Of a stretch of DNA of 64,000 nucleotides, positions 24,846 through 34,528 are shown piece by piece. The position numbers and the translations under genes are program-made. Location of the stretch: positions 1,798,001 to 1,862,000 of the forward strand of contig CAWCAC010000002.1 of assembly GCA_963793415.1 (NCBI GenBank). Direction: 5' to 3'. Within the stretch, counting starts at the first letter, position 1. The number at the start of each line of letters is the position of its first letter. The notes beneath the pieces were generated by a model. The model had not been told where the DNA came from. It saw nothing but the letters and a program-made list of their open reading frames with translations, and made no database searches. This DNA comes from CAXMST01 sp963793415 (GTDB lineage Bacteria > Actinomycetota > Thermoleophilia > Solirubrobacterales > 70-9).

Positions 24846-26186
24846 GTGGCGAGTCGCCGTTTCGATCCCGCGGGGCCGCTCGAGGGCCGCCTCCGGGCCG
24901 CCCCCGACAAGTCGATCTCGCACCGCGCGGCGTTGCTCGCCGCGATGAGCGAGGGGACTAGCCAGATCGGCGGCTACCTCGATGCGGCCGACACGCGCAG
25001 CACGCTCGCGGCGGTGGCGGCGCTCGGCGCGGAGGTCGCGACCGAGCCCGATCCGGCCGGCGGTCTCGCCGTGCGAATCGACGGAGTCGGCATCGCCGGG
25101 CCGCGATCCGGCGCCGATCTCGACGTCGGCAACGCCGGCACGCTGATCCGGCTGATCTCGGGCTGGCTCGCGGGCCGGCCGGGTGCCACCTTCTCGATCG
25201 ACGGCGACGACTCGATCCGGCGCCGGCCGATGGGCCGCGTAGCCGAGCCCCTGCGGCGGATGGGGGCGACGATCGAGGCCGCCGACGGCGATCGGCCGCC
25301 GCTGCGGATCGAGGGCGCCGAACTTGCCGGCATCGACTACACGCTCCCCGTCGCCTCCGCCCAGGTCAAGTCCTGCCTTCTACTCGCCGGCCTGAGTGCA
25401 TCCGGCACGACCGTCGTGCGCGAGCCGGAGATGACCCGCGACCACACCGAGCGGATGCTGAAGGCCGCAGGCGTGCCGCTGCGGAGCGAGCCGCGCACGG
25501 CGCTGCCGACGGCTCCCTCGCCGGCGATCGTCTCGGTCAGCCGCGTCGAGCGCATGCAGCTGCCGTCGATGCGCGTGCCCGGCGACCTCTCCTCGGCCGC
25601 CTTCCACCTGGTCGCGGCGGCGCTGGTCCCCGGCAGCCACGTGATCGTCGACGGGGTCGGATTGAACCCGACCCGGGTCGGCCTGCTCGGGATCATGAAC
25701 CGGATGGGCGCCCGGATCGAGGTCGAGGAAACAGGGTTCGAGGCCGGAGAGCCGATCGGCCGCATCAGCGCCCGCGGCGGCAAGCTCAGCCCGACCCGCG
25801 TAGGCGGCGCCGAAGTCCCGCTCGCGATCGACGAGCTGCCGCTGGTGGCGCTGCTCGGATGCTTCGCCGACGGCGAGACGGTCGTCACCGGCGCCGAGGA
25901 GCTGCGTCACAAGGAGTCGGACCGGATCGCCACCGTCGTCGGCGGTCTCGCCGGGCTCGGCGCCTCGATCGACGCGCTCGCCGACGGCTTCGTCGTCAAG
26001 GGCTCGCGGAGCCTCGAGGGTGGCGTCATCGAGGCCGCCGGCGACCACCGGATCGCGATGCTCGGGGCCGTTGCCGGGCTTGCCTCGCGGTCCGGTGTCG
26101 AGGTCCGGGGGATGGAGGCCGCAGCGGTCAGCTACCCGGCGTTCGAGACGGACCTGGGCTCGCTACTGCCCCCGCGGCTACCCTGA
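24846..26186 (+). CDS. aroA: 3-phosphoshikimate 1-carboxyvinyltransferase (EPSP synthase)
   Basis: Penultimate enzyme of the shikimate pathway, joining shikimate 3-phosphate and PEP. Visible motifs are LRAAPDKSISHRAALLAA at the N terminus, DVGNAGTLIRLISGWL, SAQVKSCLLLAGL, PGDLSSAAFHLVAA and EELRHKESDRI, followed by GDHRIAML near the C terminus. Length 446 fits the family. The GTG at 24846 is 3 bases after the tyrA stop. Whether it is a class I or class II (glyphosate-tolerant) enzyme was not resolved. Confidence 0.95.
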   Translation: MASRRFDPAGPLEGRLRAAPDKSISHRAALLAAMSEGTSQIGGYLDAADTRSTLAAVAALGAEVATEPDPAGGLAVRIDGVGIAGPRSGADLDVGNAGTLIRLISGWLAGRPGATFSIDGDDSIRRRPMGRVAEPLRRMGATIEAADGDRPPLRIEGAELAGIDYTLPVASAQVKSCLLLAGLSASGTTVVREPEMTRDHTERMLKAAGVPLRSEPRTALPTAPSPAIVSVSRVERMQLPSMRVPGDLSSAAFHLVAAALVPGSHVIVDGVGLNPTRVGLLGIMNRMGARIEVEETGFEAGEPIGRISARGGKLSPTRVGGAEVPLAIDELPLVALLGCFADGETVVTGAEELRHKESDRIATVVGGLAGLGASIDALADGFVVKGSRSLEGGVIEAAGDHRIAMLGAVAGLASRSGVEVRGMEAAAVSYPAFETDLGSLLPPRLP

Positions 26187-26193
26187 CGCCGCC

Positions 26194-26832
26194 ATGGTGA
26201 TCGCCATCGATGGTCCCGCCGGGGCCGGAAAGTCGACCGTAGCCAAGGCGCTCGCCGAGCGCCTTGGCTTCACGTACCTCGATTCAGGGGCCATGTACCG
26301 GTGCGTAGCGCTTGCGGCGCTGCGGGCCGGCGCCGACCCCGATTCGCCCGAGCAGGTCGAACCGATCGCCCGCGAGCTCGACCTGAGAATGTCGCCGGGA
26401 CGGGTCGAGCTCGAAGGCGAGGACGTGAGCGAGGCGATCCGCGAGCCGGAGGTGACGGCGCTCGCGTCTCGCGTATCCGTCCATCCCGACGTGCGGACGG
26501 CGCTCGTCGATCGTCAGCGACAGCTGATTGCCGATGGCGGCTGGGTCGCCGAGGGCCGCGATATCGGCACCGTCGTCTCGCCCGAGGCGCCGCTCAAGGT
26601 CTTCCTGACCGCCTCGGAGGACGAGCGCGCCGCGCGCCGCGCTCTCCAGACCGGGCGCGAGGTCGCCGAGGTGCTCGCCGAGCAGCGCGACCGCGACGGC
26701 CGCGACCGCGAGCGCGAACACGGCGCCCTGCGCGCCGCCCCCGACGCGGTCGAGGTCGAGACCACCGGACTCGCTGTCGAGCAGGTGGTCGAGCGGATCG
26801 CGGCGCTTGCCGCCGAGCGGAGCCTCATATGA
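26194..26832 (+). CDS. cmk: Cytidylate kinase
   Basis: Predicted 212-residue nucleoside monophosphate kinase making CDP from CMP. It begins with the P-loop DGPAGAGKSTVAKALAERLG, followed by YLDSGAMYRCVALAAL (NMP-binding). The central VAEGRDIGTVV motif and RAARRALQTGRE are characteristic. The ATG at 26194 is just after the aroA stop; a longer upstream frame is a shadow of aroA. The stop overlaps the ATG of der (ATGA). The aroA-cmk-der order is conserved in many actinobacteria. Confidence 0.94.
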   Translation: MVIAIDGPAGAGKSTVAKALAERLGFTYLDSGAMYRCVALAALRAGADPDSPEQVEPIARELDLRMSPGRVELEGEDVSEAIREPEVTALASRVSVHPDVRTALVDRQRQLIADGGWVAEGRDIGTVVSPEAPLKVFLTASEDERAARRALQTGREVAEVLAEQRDRDGRDREREHGALRAAPDAVEVETTGLAVEQVVERIAALAAERSLI

Positions 26833-28130
26833 AGGTCGCCGTCGTCGGCTACCCCAACGCCGGCAAGAGCACCCTCGTCAATCGCCTCGCCGGCGGTCGC
26901 GAGGCGGTTACGCACGATCAGCCGGGGGCGACCCGCGACCGCAAGGAGATCCCAGCCGAGTGGAACGGCCGCAAGATCACGCTGATCGACACCGGCGGTG
27001 TCGACCTCGCCGCCGGCGACTCGATCTCGCGCTCGGTCCAGCAGCAGGCGCGCGAGGCGATCGCCGACGCCGACGTGATCCTGCACACCGTCGACGCCCG
27101 CGCCGGCCTCGGCCCCGGCGACGCCGAGGTGGCGACGCTGCTGCGCAGGTCAGGCAAGCCGGTGATCGTCGTCGCCAACAAGGTCGATGCGGCCAGCTCC
27201 GACTACCTGACCGCTGAGCTCTACGGGCTCGGGCTCGGCGAGCCGATGGCGGTCAGCTCGACGCACGGGCTCGGGACCGGCGACCTGCTCGACCGGATCG
27301 TCGAGATCGGGCCGCCCGCCTCCGAGGACGAGGCCGAGCCCGATCAGCCGCGCGTGGCGATCCTCGGCCGCCCGAACGTCGGCAAGTCCTCGTTGCTCAA
27401 TGCCCTGCTCGGATCCGAGCGGACGATCGTCAGCGACATCGCCGGGACGACGCGCGACTCGATCGACACCGAGATCGAGGTCGACGGCCGCCGCGTCACC
27501 CTGATCGACACGGCCGGGATCCGCCGCCGGACCAAGGTCGCGGGGACGGTCGACTACTACGCGCAGCTGCGGGCGGAGCGGGCCGCCTCGCGGGCCGATG
27601 TCGCGATCCTCCTCTGCGACGCGTCCGAGGGTGTCACCTCCGAGGACCTGCGGATCGGCGAGCTGGCGATGAAGAGCGGCTGCGCGACCGTGGTCGGGCT
27701 CAACAAGTGGGACATCGTCGAGGTCGACCTCGACGACGCCAAGGCCCGGATCGAGCAGCGCCTGCGTCAGCGACCGCCGGTGATCACCTGCTCGACGATC
27801 AAGCACCGGAATCTGCAGAAGCTGCTGCCGAAGGCGCTCGACCTCGCCGACCGGCGCGCCTCTCGCCTGAAGACGTCCGACCTCAACCGCTTCCTCGGCG
27901 AGGCCGTCTCCCGCAACTCGCCGCCCTCGCGTCACGGCCGCCGCCTGCGCGCCTATTACATCGCTCAGGTCGGGGAGTCACCGCCGCGTTTTGCCGTCCA
28001 GGTCAACGACCGCAAGCTGATCAGCCGCGACTGGGCCTACTACCTCGAGAACGCGCTCCGCGACGAATACGGATTGCAGGGAGTCCCGCTCGTGATCGAC
28101 TTCGTCCCCCGGCAACGGTCACGCGACTAG
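26829..28130 (+). CDS. der: Ribosome-biogenesis GTPase Der
   Basis: Tandem-GTPase factor needed for 50S ribosome maturation. The first G domain starts with GYPNAGKSTLVNRLAGG (~residue 7), the second with GRPNVGKSSLLNALLGSE (~180), and each has DTGG/DTAG and NKVD/NKWD motifs. The C-terminal KH-like domain (residues ~350-433) includes the RAYYIAQVGESPP segment. Length 433 is normal. It overlaps cmk by 4 bases and is the last gene of the aroF transcript by spacing; the next gene appears to have its own promoter. Confidence 0.95.
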   Translation: MKVAVVGYPNAGKSTLVNRLAGGREAVTHDQPGATRDRKEIPAEWNGRKITLIDTGGVDLAAGDSISRSVQQQAREAIADADVILHTVDARAGLGPGDAEVATLLRRSGKPVIVVANKVDAASSDYLTAELYGLGLGEPMAVSSTHGLGTGDLLDRIVEIGPPASEDEAEPDQPRVAILGRPNVGKSSLLNALLGSERTIVSDIAGTTRDSIDTEIEVDGRRVTLIDTAGIRRRTKVAGTVDYYAQLRAERAASRADVAILLCDASEGVTSEDLRIGELAMKSGCATVVGLNKWDIVEVDLDDAKARIEQRLRQRPPVITCSTIKHRNLQKLLPKALDLADRRASRLKTSDLNRFLGEAVSRNSPPSRHGRRLRAYYIAQVGESPPRFAVQVNDRKLISRDWAYYLENALRDEYGLQGVPLVIDFVPRQRSRD

Positions 28131-28156
28131 TGCACTGCCCGGTATAAACCGCGGGC

Positions 28157-30334
28157 GTGGCGGAACGGGGAAGGCTGAGCAGGATCGGGCGCCGGATCGC
28201 CGGGCGCGGCGCTGAAGCCGAGCCGGCGGAGCCAGTCGAGGAGCCGCTGCCGGGACTGCAGGCGGCAGCCGCAGGCTCGGACCCCGAGCCGGAGCCCGAT
28301 CCCGCGGGCCCGTCGTCCGGCTACGAGCGCCCGTCCCTGGCCGGTCTCGACCTGCGGGAGAGTCGCCGTGAGCGGATCCGCCGCCGCCTCTCCAGCGTCG
28401 GCGGACGCGATCGTCCCGACCCTGACGCACCGACCCTTTTCGACCACGAGCCCGAGCAGGAGCGGTCCGCGAGGGTGGACGCCGGAGGGGGCGCGGCGAA
28501 GGAGGCGGGTGCAGGCCGGAAGGCCGCGGCGGCAGGGACGGCGATCGCCTCCGCCGGCCGCGCGACGGGCGCCGCTTTGCGTGACGTCGGCGACCGCGTC
28601 TCCGAGGCTTGGCAGCAGCTCGAGGTGACGACGCGGCGACGGATCGCGGCGGTCGCGATCCTCGTCGGCGCCGTCGCAGTGCTCGTTCTCGTGATTGCGC
28701 CATTGGCGCCGTGCTGGGCACCGGGCGGCGACCGCTGTCCGCCCTCCGACGACGCGATCGAGCTTGTCCGTGCCGACGCCGACGCCTACGTCCACATGAA
28801 CCTCGACCCCGACACCGATCAAGCCGAGGTGGCGGGCCCCGTTACCGAGAAGCTCCCCGAGCTGACTACCCAGGCCGCGGGGCTGCTGGCCCTGGCGACG
28901 GACCGCGTGATCGACTATCGCCGCGACGTCGCGCCTTGGAGCGGCGGTGAGCTCGCGCTCTCGGTCGACGCCGGACTCAGCTCCGTCGATCGCGTGCTGT
29001 TGATCGAGGTCGCCAACACGGAAGGGGCCGAAGCCTTCGTTGACAGTTATCTGCGCGACGGCGTCACCGAGACCGACGTCGACGGGATCACCGTCAGGAC
29101 CGACAGGGCGGGGACCTCGGCGGCGATCGCAGGGGGGTTCCTGATCCTCGGTCCCGAGGACGGGGTCAACGCGACCGTCGAGCGCGCCCGCGGAACCGCT
29201 GAGGGCGGCAGCCTCGCCGGCGACGAGGCCTACGATCGGGTCGAGGAGTCGCTGCCCGACGAGCGGATCGTCGATGCCTGGATCGCGCCGGCGCTCGCCG
29301 ACACCCTGTTCTCCGGTCCGGGTGCGCAGTTCGGAACCTTCAACACGTTCGTCAACGCGGCCGCGACGGAGGGCGTCGGCGCCGCGGTCAGCTTCGACGA
29401 AGAGACGCTCGGCATCACGATCCGCAGCGCCCAGGACCCGGGGGCGCCTGCGACCGAGCGCGACTTCTTCGCCAACCTGCCGGACTTCGAGCCGACGCTC
29501 GCGGACGGGATCGGCGCCGACGCGCTCGCATACCTGGGGATCGGCAACCCGGCCGAGAGCGCCGAGGCCTTGATCGAGCGCGCGGCCGACACCGCACCGG
29601 ACCTGTTCAGCGGGCTCGAGGACTTCAACCGGCGGCTCGGCAAGAAGGACGGGGTGGACCTGCAGGGAGAGCTGCTGCCGACGCTCGACGGTGAGACTGC
29701 GCTGACCGTCGAGCCGCAGCAGAAGCCGGGCGAGGGGCCGAAGCCAAGCGAGGTCCCCGGGGCGCTGGCGCCGGCGACGACGCCCTACCTGGCGATGCTG
29801 GCGACCGGGGTCGACGTCGACACTGCCTTGACGGACCTGGCGGAGTTGCAGGGACCGATCGCCGACGGCGTCGATCCCGACGCGGCCGGGCAGGCGCCCG
29901 TCTTCGAGACTTCCGAGATCGCCGGCGTCGAGGCCCACAGCCTGCAGATCAGCCCGGTCGTCGATCTCACCTACGCGGGCTGGGAGGATGAGCTCGTCGT
30001 CGGCACCAGTCCGCTCGCGGTCGAGCGGGCGCGCTCCGACGCCGACAGCCTCGCCGACCTCGGCGTCTACGAGGAGACGACCGAGCCGCTCCCGGACAAG
30101 CTCTCGATGCTCGTCTATCTGAATTCGCGCTCGCTGCTCGCACTCGGGGAGCGGCTGTTCCTCGGCGCCGATCCGACCTACGCCCGCCTCGCCCCCGACC
30201 TGAGAACGCTCGAGGCCATTGCGCTCGGCGTCAACAGCTCCAAGAGCGTGCTCGCGACGGACCTCCGCGTCGCCGTCGGCGAGCCGGTGGTCGCAGACAC
30301 CGAGCCGGCGCCGATCGACGTCGGCCCGGGCTGA
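28157..30334 (+). CDS. DUF3352-type membrane-anchored extracytoplasmic protein
   Basis: Predicted 725-residue protein with a cytoplasmic, charged, low-complexity N terminus (residues 1-155), one transmembrane helix (IAAVAILVGAVAVLVLVIAP, ~155-185) and a large extracytoplasmic domain. SDDAIELVRADADAYVHMNLDPD just after the helix and repeated LALSVDAGLS/ALTVEPQQKP units match the DUF3352 pattern. Function is unknown; such proteins occur widely in actinobacteria. It starts with a GTG 8 bases after a TATAAA -10 box (28143-28148). Confidence 0.75.
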   Translation: MAERGRLSRIGRRIAGRGAEAEPAEPVEEPLPGLQAAAAGSDPEPEPDPAGPSSGYERPSLAGLDLRESRRERIRRRLSSVGGRDRPDPDAPTLFDHEPEQERSARVDAGGGAAKEAGAGRKAAAAGTAIASAGRATGAALRDVGDRVSEAWQQLEVTTRRRIAAVAILVGAVAVLVLVIAPLAPCWAPGGDRCPPSDDAIELVRADADAYVHMNLDPDTDQAEVAGPVTEKLPELTTQAAGLLALATDRVIDYRRDVAPWSGGELALSVDAGLSSVDRVLLIEVANTEGAEAFVDSYLRDGVTETDVDGITVRTDRAGTSAAIAGGFLILGPEDGVNATVERARGTAEGGSLAGDEAYDRVEESLPDERIVDAWIAPALADTLFSGPGAQFGTFNTFVNAAATEGVGAAVSFDEETLGITIRSAQDPGAPATERDFFANLPDFEPTLADGIGADALAYLGIGNPAESAEALIERAADTAPDLFSGLEDFNRRLGKKDGVDLQGELLPTLDGETALTVEPQQKPGEGPKPSEVPGALAPATTPYLAMLATGVDVDTALTDLAELQGPIADGVDPDAAGQAPVFETSEIAGVEAHSLQISPVVDLTYAGWEDELVVGTSPLAVERARSDADSLADLGVYEETTEPLPDKLSMLVYLNSRSLLALGERLFLGADPTYARLAPDLRTLEAIALGVNSSKSVLATDLRVAVGEPVVADTEPAPIDVGPG

Positions 30335-30438
30335 GCCGGCGGGACGGTCTCGACCGGGCTCGAAGGCGGGTAAGGTGCCCGTCTCACACAAGACGAAACA
30401 GACCTGCGCAGCAGCGGAAGCGAGGAAGAGAGACAACG

Positions 30439-31695
30439 ATGGCAACGGGCGAGACGATCGAGCTTTCCGAGAACGAGCACCTCTTCACCTCGGAGTCGGT
30501 GTCCGAGGGGCACCCCGACAAGATGTGCGATCAGATCTCCGACGGGGTCCTGGACGCCGTCCTCCGCGACGACCCGACCGGTCGTGTCGCCTGCGAGACC
30601 CTCGTCAACACAGGCCTCGTCGTCGTCTCCGGTGAGATCTCGACCACCACCTACGTCGACATCCCCGGAATCGTCCGCGAGACGGTCAACGGGATCGGCT
30701 ACGACAGCGGCGAGATGGGCTTCGATGGCTCGCACTGCGCCGTGATGGTTGCGATCGACGAACAGTCGCCCGACATCGCCCAGGGCGTCGACAAGGCTTA
30801 CGAGACGCGCACCGATCCCTCCGATGAGGACGAGCTCGACGTCGCCGGAGCCGGCGACCAGGGAATGATGTTCGGCTACGCGACCAACGAGACCAAGGCG
30901 CTGATGCCGATGCCGATCCAGATCGCGCACACGCTCGCCGCCCGGATCGCTCGCGTCCGCAAGGACGGCGCCCTGCCCTACCTGCGTCCCGATGCCAAGA
31001 CCCAGGTCACGATCCGCTACCAGGACGACCGTCCGATCGAGATCGTCAAGCTCCTGATCTCGACCCAGCATGCGCCTGAGGTCGACAGCGAGGGCATGAT
31101 CAAGGGTGACCTGTGGGAGAACGTCGTTGTCCCGGTCCTCGACGACGAGTACAGCAGTCTCTACGACCACTCGTCGCTGAAGAACGAGTTCCTCGTCAAT
31201 CCGACCGGCAAGTTCGTGATCGGCGGCCCCGTCGGCGACGCCGGGCTCACCGGCCGCAAGATCATCGTCGACACCTACGGCGGCGCCGCCCGCCACGGCG
31301 GCGGCGCCTTCAGTGGCAAGGACCCCTCGAAGGTCGATCGCTCGGCCGCCTACGCCGCCCGTTACGTGGCCAAGAACGTCGTCGCCGCCGGCCTCGCCGA
31401 CCGCTGTGAGGTCCAGGTCGCCTACGCGATCGGCGTCGCCCACCCGGTCTCGATCATGGTCGAGAGCTTCGGGACCGGCAAGGTCTCGGACCACGCGCTG
31501 ACGAAGGCCGTCCGCGAGGTCTTCGACCTGCGCCCCGGTGCCTTCCGCCGCTACCTCGACCTGCATCGGCCGATCTACCAGAAGACCGCCGCCTACGGCC
31601 ACTTCGGCCGCGACGACCCGGACTTCACCTGGGAGCGCACCGACCGCGCCGACGAGCTCCGCGCCGCAGCCGGGCTCGAGACCTCGGCCGTCTAG
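30439..31695 (+). CDS. metK: S-adenosylmethionine synthetase
   Basis: Predicted 418-residue enzyme forming S-adenosylmethionine from methionine and ATP. GHPDKMCDQISDGVLDA (ATP/methionine site), GAGDQGMMFGYATNE, GGPVGDAGLTGRKIIVDTYGG and GGGAFSGKDPSKVDRSAAYA are diagnostic. A ribosome site (GAGGAAGAGAG) precedes the ATG, and TAAGGT at 30371-30376 is the likely -10 box, giving a leader of roughly 55-60 bases. That leader is too short for, and does not resemble, a SAM riboswitch. It sits alone between DUF3352 and the convergent PH-domain gene. Confidence 0.97.
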   Translation: MATGETIELSENEHLFTSESVSEGHPDKMCDQISDGVLDAVLRDDPTGRVACETLVNTGLVVVSGEISTTTYVDIPGIVRETVNGIGYDSGEMGFDGSHCAVMVAIDEQSPDIAQGVDKAYETRTDPSDEDELDVAGAGDQGMMFGYATNETKALMPMPIQIAHTLAARIARVRKDGALPYLRPDAKTQVTIRYQDDRPIEIVKLLISTQHAPEVDSEGMIKGDLWENVVVPVLDDEYSSLYDHSSLKNEFLVNPTGKFVIGGPVGDAGLTGRKIIVDTYGGAARHGGGAFSGKDPSKVDRSAAYAARYVAKNVVAAGLADRCEVQVAYAIGVAHPVSIMVESFGTGKVSDHALTKAVREVFDLRPGAFRRYLDLHRPIYQKTAAYGHFGRDDPDFTWERTDRADELRAAAGLETSAV

Positions 31696-31720
31696 CTCGG
31701 CCCAGGGCCTGGTCGGGCGG

Positions 31721-32251
31721 CTAGGCCGGCGGCGCCGGGCGGCGTTCCGTCGGCTCGCCGAGCCCGGCCTCTTCGGCGGGGTTCGTCGCCTGGTGGACCT
31801 TCTCGACGACGTCTTCGGGGTTGGCGACGCCGGCGAAGACGAAGTCGGTCGGGTCGTTGGAGGCGGTGTCGAAGTCGATGTCGCCGATCTGCAGCAGCCG
31901 CTGGATCAGCGACTGCGAGTAGTGAACGTCCTGGACGCGGGTCAGCCGCGACTCCTGCACCTCGCGGGAGACGATCCCGTGCTTGATGTGGAGCCGGCGG
32001 TTGGTGATCGTGTACCGGGTCGAGACGCGCCGCAAGAACCCGGCCACGGCGGTGACGCCGACGCCGACCAGCAGCACGGCCGTGATCAGGCCGGCGTTGA
32101 CGCCGTCGCCGACCGTCTCGCCCCAGAGCCAGACGAGGGCGATCAGAACGCCGGTGACCGCGGCGCCCTTCAGATAGAAGTCGAGGATCGCCCGCCACGA
32201 GGGATGTCCCTCGAAGACGATCTGCTCTCCGGGCCCGAGGTTGAACGACAC
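31721..32251 (-). CDS. Bacterial PH-domain membrane protein (YdbT/DUF304-like)
   Basis: Predicted 176-residue protein: a short N terminus with EGHPSWRAILDFYLKG, two transmembrane helices (~30-75), then a bacterial pleckstrin-homology domain (RYTITNRRLHIKHGIVSREVQESRL...VQDVHYSQSLIQRL). The GTG at 32251 was chosen because the family starts with SFNLGPGEQIV and a TATGTT -10 box lies just upstream; an ATG at 32278 is the alternative. It is divergent from priA across a short shared promoter region. Function unknown; related proteins are membrane-associated. Confidence 0.8.
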   Translation of the reverse strand: MSFNLGPGEQIVFEGHPSWRAILDFYLKGAAVTGVLIALVWLWGETVGDGVNAGLITAVLLVGVGVTAVAGFLRRVSTRYTITNRRLHIKHGIVSREVQESRLTRVQDVHYSQSLIQRLLQIGDIDFDTASNDPTDFVFAGVANPEDVVEKVHQATNPAEEAGLGEPTERRPAPPA

Positions 32252-32307
32252 GGGGGAAACATATCGGCCCCTACCCATCCGGGGGCGGCCCTACCTTCGA
32301 CGCTTCG

Positions 32308-34497
32308 ATGCGGATCGCCAAGGTAGAGCCGATTACGACCGCCAGGGCCTTGGAGGGCCCGTTCGACTACCTGATCCCGGAGGGGATGGAGGCCGGCGTC
32401 GGGTCGCTGCTGATCGTCCCCTTCGCGCGGCGCAAGCTGCTCGGCGTCGTCACAGCGACGGCCGACCACTCGGACCTCTCACCGGAGCGCCTCGCGGAGC
32501 CGCTCGAGCTGCTCGAGTCGGGGACCACGGCGGAGCTGATCGAGCTCGGCGGCTGGATCGCCGACCGCTACGTCTCGCCGCGCTCACGTGGCATCGCGCT
32601 AGGCCTGCCGCCGGGCGCCGGGACCGGCAAGCGGCCCCGGACCTCGAAGGCGAGGACCGAGCGGCGCTCGCGGCTGACCGAGGCTGGCGAGCAGGCGCTC
32701 GGGGCGGAGGACGCGCGGCTCGGCCCCAAGCAGCGCGCGGTGCTCGCCGCGCTGACCGGCGGCGGTGAGCTCTCCGACCGGGAGCTGGCGGCGCTGACCG
32801 GCGCCGGAGCGCCGACTATCGCGCGGCTCGGCGAGCGCGGCCTGCTCGAGTCGCGCCGCGCCCCGGTCCACCGCCGGCCCGTGCTCGCGGCGGTCGGCGA
32901 CGTCCGCGGCAGCATCGAGCTCTCGTCGGCGCAGCGCGACGCGGCGGACGCGGTGATCGCCGCGATCGACGGCGAGGGGCCGTCGGAGCTGCTCTTGCAC
33001 GGGGTCACCGGGTCGGGCAAGACCGAGGTCTACCTGGAGGCGATCGAGGCGACGCTCGAGCGCGGCCGCACGGCGATCCTGCTCGTGCCCGAGATCGGCC
33101 TGACGCCGCAGACGATGGGTCGGGTCGCGGCCCGGCTCGGCGACCGCGTCGCGGTGATCCATTCGGGCCTATCGGAGGGAGAGCGGGGCGACGAATGGAG
33201 GCGCCTGCGCAGCGGCGAGGCCCGGGTCTGCGTCGGGCCGCGCTCGGCGATCTTCGCGCCGCTGCCGGCTCCCGGGCTGATCATCGTCGACGAGGAGCAC
33301 GACAGTTCCTACAAGCAGGAGGGCGACCCGCGCTACGACGCGCGCGCCGTCGCCCGGCGCCGGGCCGAGATGGCGGGAGGCGTCTACCTCGCCGGCAGCG
33401 CGACGCCGCGGCCCGAGAGCTGGCAGGAGATGGCGCGGATCGAGCTGCCCGAGCGGGTCGACTCGCGGCCGATGCCGGAGGTGAAGCTGCTCGACATGCG
33501 CGAGGTGTCGCCGCGCGCGGGGCCGCTGCATCCCGAGGTGCGGGCGGCGCTCGGGGCCCTCGCACCGGACGAGAAGGCGATCGTGATGCTGAACCGGCGC
33601 GGCTTCGCGCCACACCTCTCCTGCTCCTCCTGCGGGGAGGCGATCGGGTGCCCGCACTGCGACGTCTCCCTGGTCATGCATCGCGGCAGCGGTCGCATGG
33701 TCTGCCACCACTGCAGCTACAGCGAGCCGATCCCGACCGAGTGCCCGTCGTGCGGATCCGTCGCCCTCGCCCGGGCCGGAGCCGGTACCGAACGGATCGA
33801 GGAGATCGTCGGCGAGCTCGTCGAGCCGCACCCGGTGATCCGGCTCGACGCCGACACGACGGCCCGCAAGGGCGCCCACGCGCAGCTGCTCGGCGAGTTC
33901 GGCGCCGCCCGGGGCGGCGTCCTGGTCGGCACCCAGATGGTTGCCAAGGGTCACGACTTCGCTGATGTCGTCCTCAGCGTCCTGCTCGACGCCGATTCGA
34001 CCCTGCGCTATCCGGACTTCCGCGCCGAGGAGCGCACCTTCGCGCTCGTCTCGCAGCTCGCGGGCCGGAGCGGCCGCGGCGCCCGCGGCGGCCGCGTGCT
34101 CGTGCAGACCCTGGCGCCCGACGCCGACCCGATGCGCGCCGCAGCGGCGCACGACACTCCCGGCTTTCTCGCCGGCGAGCTCGGCCGTCGCCGCGAGTTC
34201 GGCTATCCGCCCTACTCGTCGCTGGTGGCGATCGAGCTCGCCGGCGCAAACGAGCGCGAGCTCGCCGGCGCGGCGGAGCTGGTCGCGGCGCGGATCGCGC
34301 CGCTGCTGCCCGACGGGGCCGAGCTGCTCGGGCCGGCCCCGCGATTCAGGCGTCGCGGCCGCTACCGCCGGCGGATGCTGATCAAGAGCGCCGATGCGGC
34401 GCCCGTCACGCTGGCGATCTCGAAGGCGCTCGAGCAGCTCACGGGCGCCCGCGAGCTGCGCTCGGTCGCGCTCGCGGTCGACGTCGACCCGCAGTGA
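32308..34497 (+). CDS. priA: Primosomal helicase PriA
   Basis: Superfamily 2 3'-5' helicase that restarts stalled forks. An N-terminal DNA-binding domain (VEPITTARALEGPFDYLIPEG) is followed by Walker A GVTGSGKTEVYLE (~residue 231), DEEH (~327), and eight zinc cysteines in CxxC pairs (CSSCGEAIGCPHC ... CHHCSYSE ... CPSCGS, ~437-485), then helicase motifs V and VI (GRSGRGARGGRVLVQT). At 729 residues it is complete, unlike the helicase-defective PriA of many actinobacteria. It starts 10 bases after a TACCTT -10 box and heads the def-fmt-rsmB-rpe run. Confidence 0.94.
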   Translation: MRIAKVEPITTARALEGPFDYLIPEGMEAGVGSLLIVPFARRKLLGVVTATADHSDLSPERLAEPLELLESGTTAELIELGGWIADRYVSPRSRGIALGLPPGAGTGKRPRTSKARTERRSRLTEAGEQALGAEDARLGPKQRAVLAALTGGGELSDRELAALTGAGAPTIARLGERGLLESRRAPVHRRPVLAAVGDVRGSIELSSAQRDAADAVIAAIDGEGPSELLLHGVTGSGKTEVYLEAIEATLERGRTAILLVPEIGLTPQTMGRVAARLGDRVAVIHSGLSEGERGDEWRRLRSGEARVCVGPRSAIFAPLPAPGLIIVDEEHDSSYKQEGDPRYDARAVARRRAEMAGGVYLAGSATPRPESWQEMARIELPERVDSRPMPEVKLLDMREVSPRAGPLHPEVRAALGALAPDEKAIVMLNRRGFAPHLSCSSCGEAIGCPHCDVSLVMHRGSGRMVCHHCSYSEPIPTECPSCGSVALARAGAGTERIEEIVGELVEPHPVIRLDADTTARKGAHAQLLGEFGAARGGVLVGTQMVAKGHDFADVVLSVLLDADSTLRYPDFRAEERTFALVSQLAGRSGRGARGGRVLVQTLAPDADPMRAAAAHDTPGFLAGELGRRREFGYPPYSSLVAIELAGANERELAGAAELVAARIAPLLPDGAELLGPAPRFRRRGRYRRRMLIKSADAAPVTLAISKALEQLTGARELRSVALAVDVDPQ

Positions 34498-34528
34498 CCG
34501 CCCGCTGCCGACACTTAGACTTGCGCCG

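Noticed and set aside
22599..24923. 774-codon open frame on the minus strand opposite aroF, tyrA and part of aroA
   Set aside because: Its translation is Arg/Asp/Gly-rich without motifs, while the plus strand encodes three clear enzymes; long antisense frames are expected at this GC content.
30335..30438. SAM riboswitch upstream of metK
   Set aside because: The leader after the TAAGGT box is about 60 bases and lacks the kink-turn and conserved purine blocks of SAM riboswitches.
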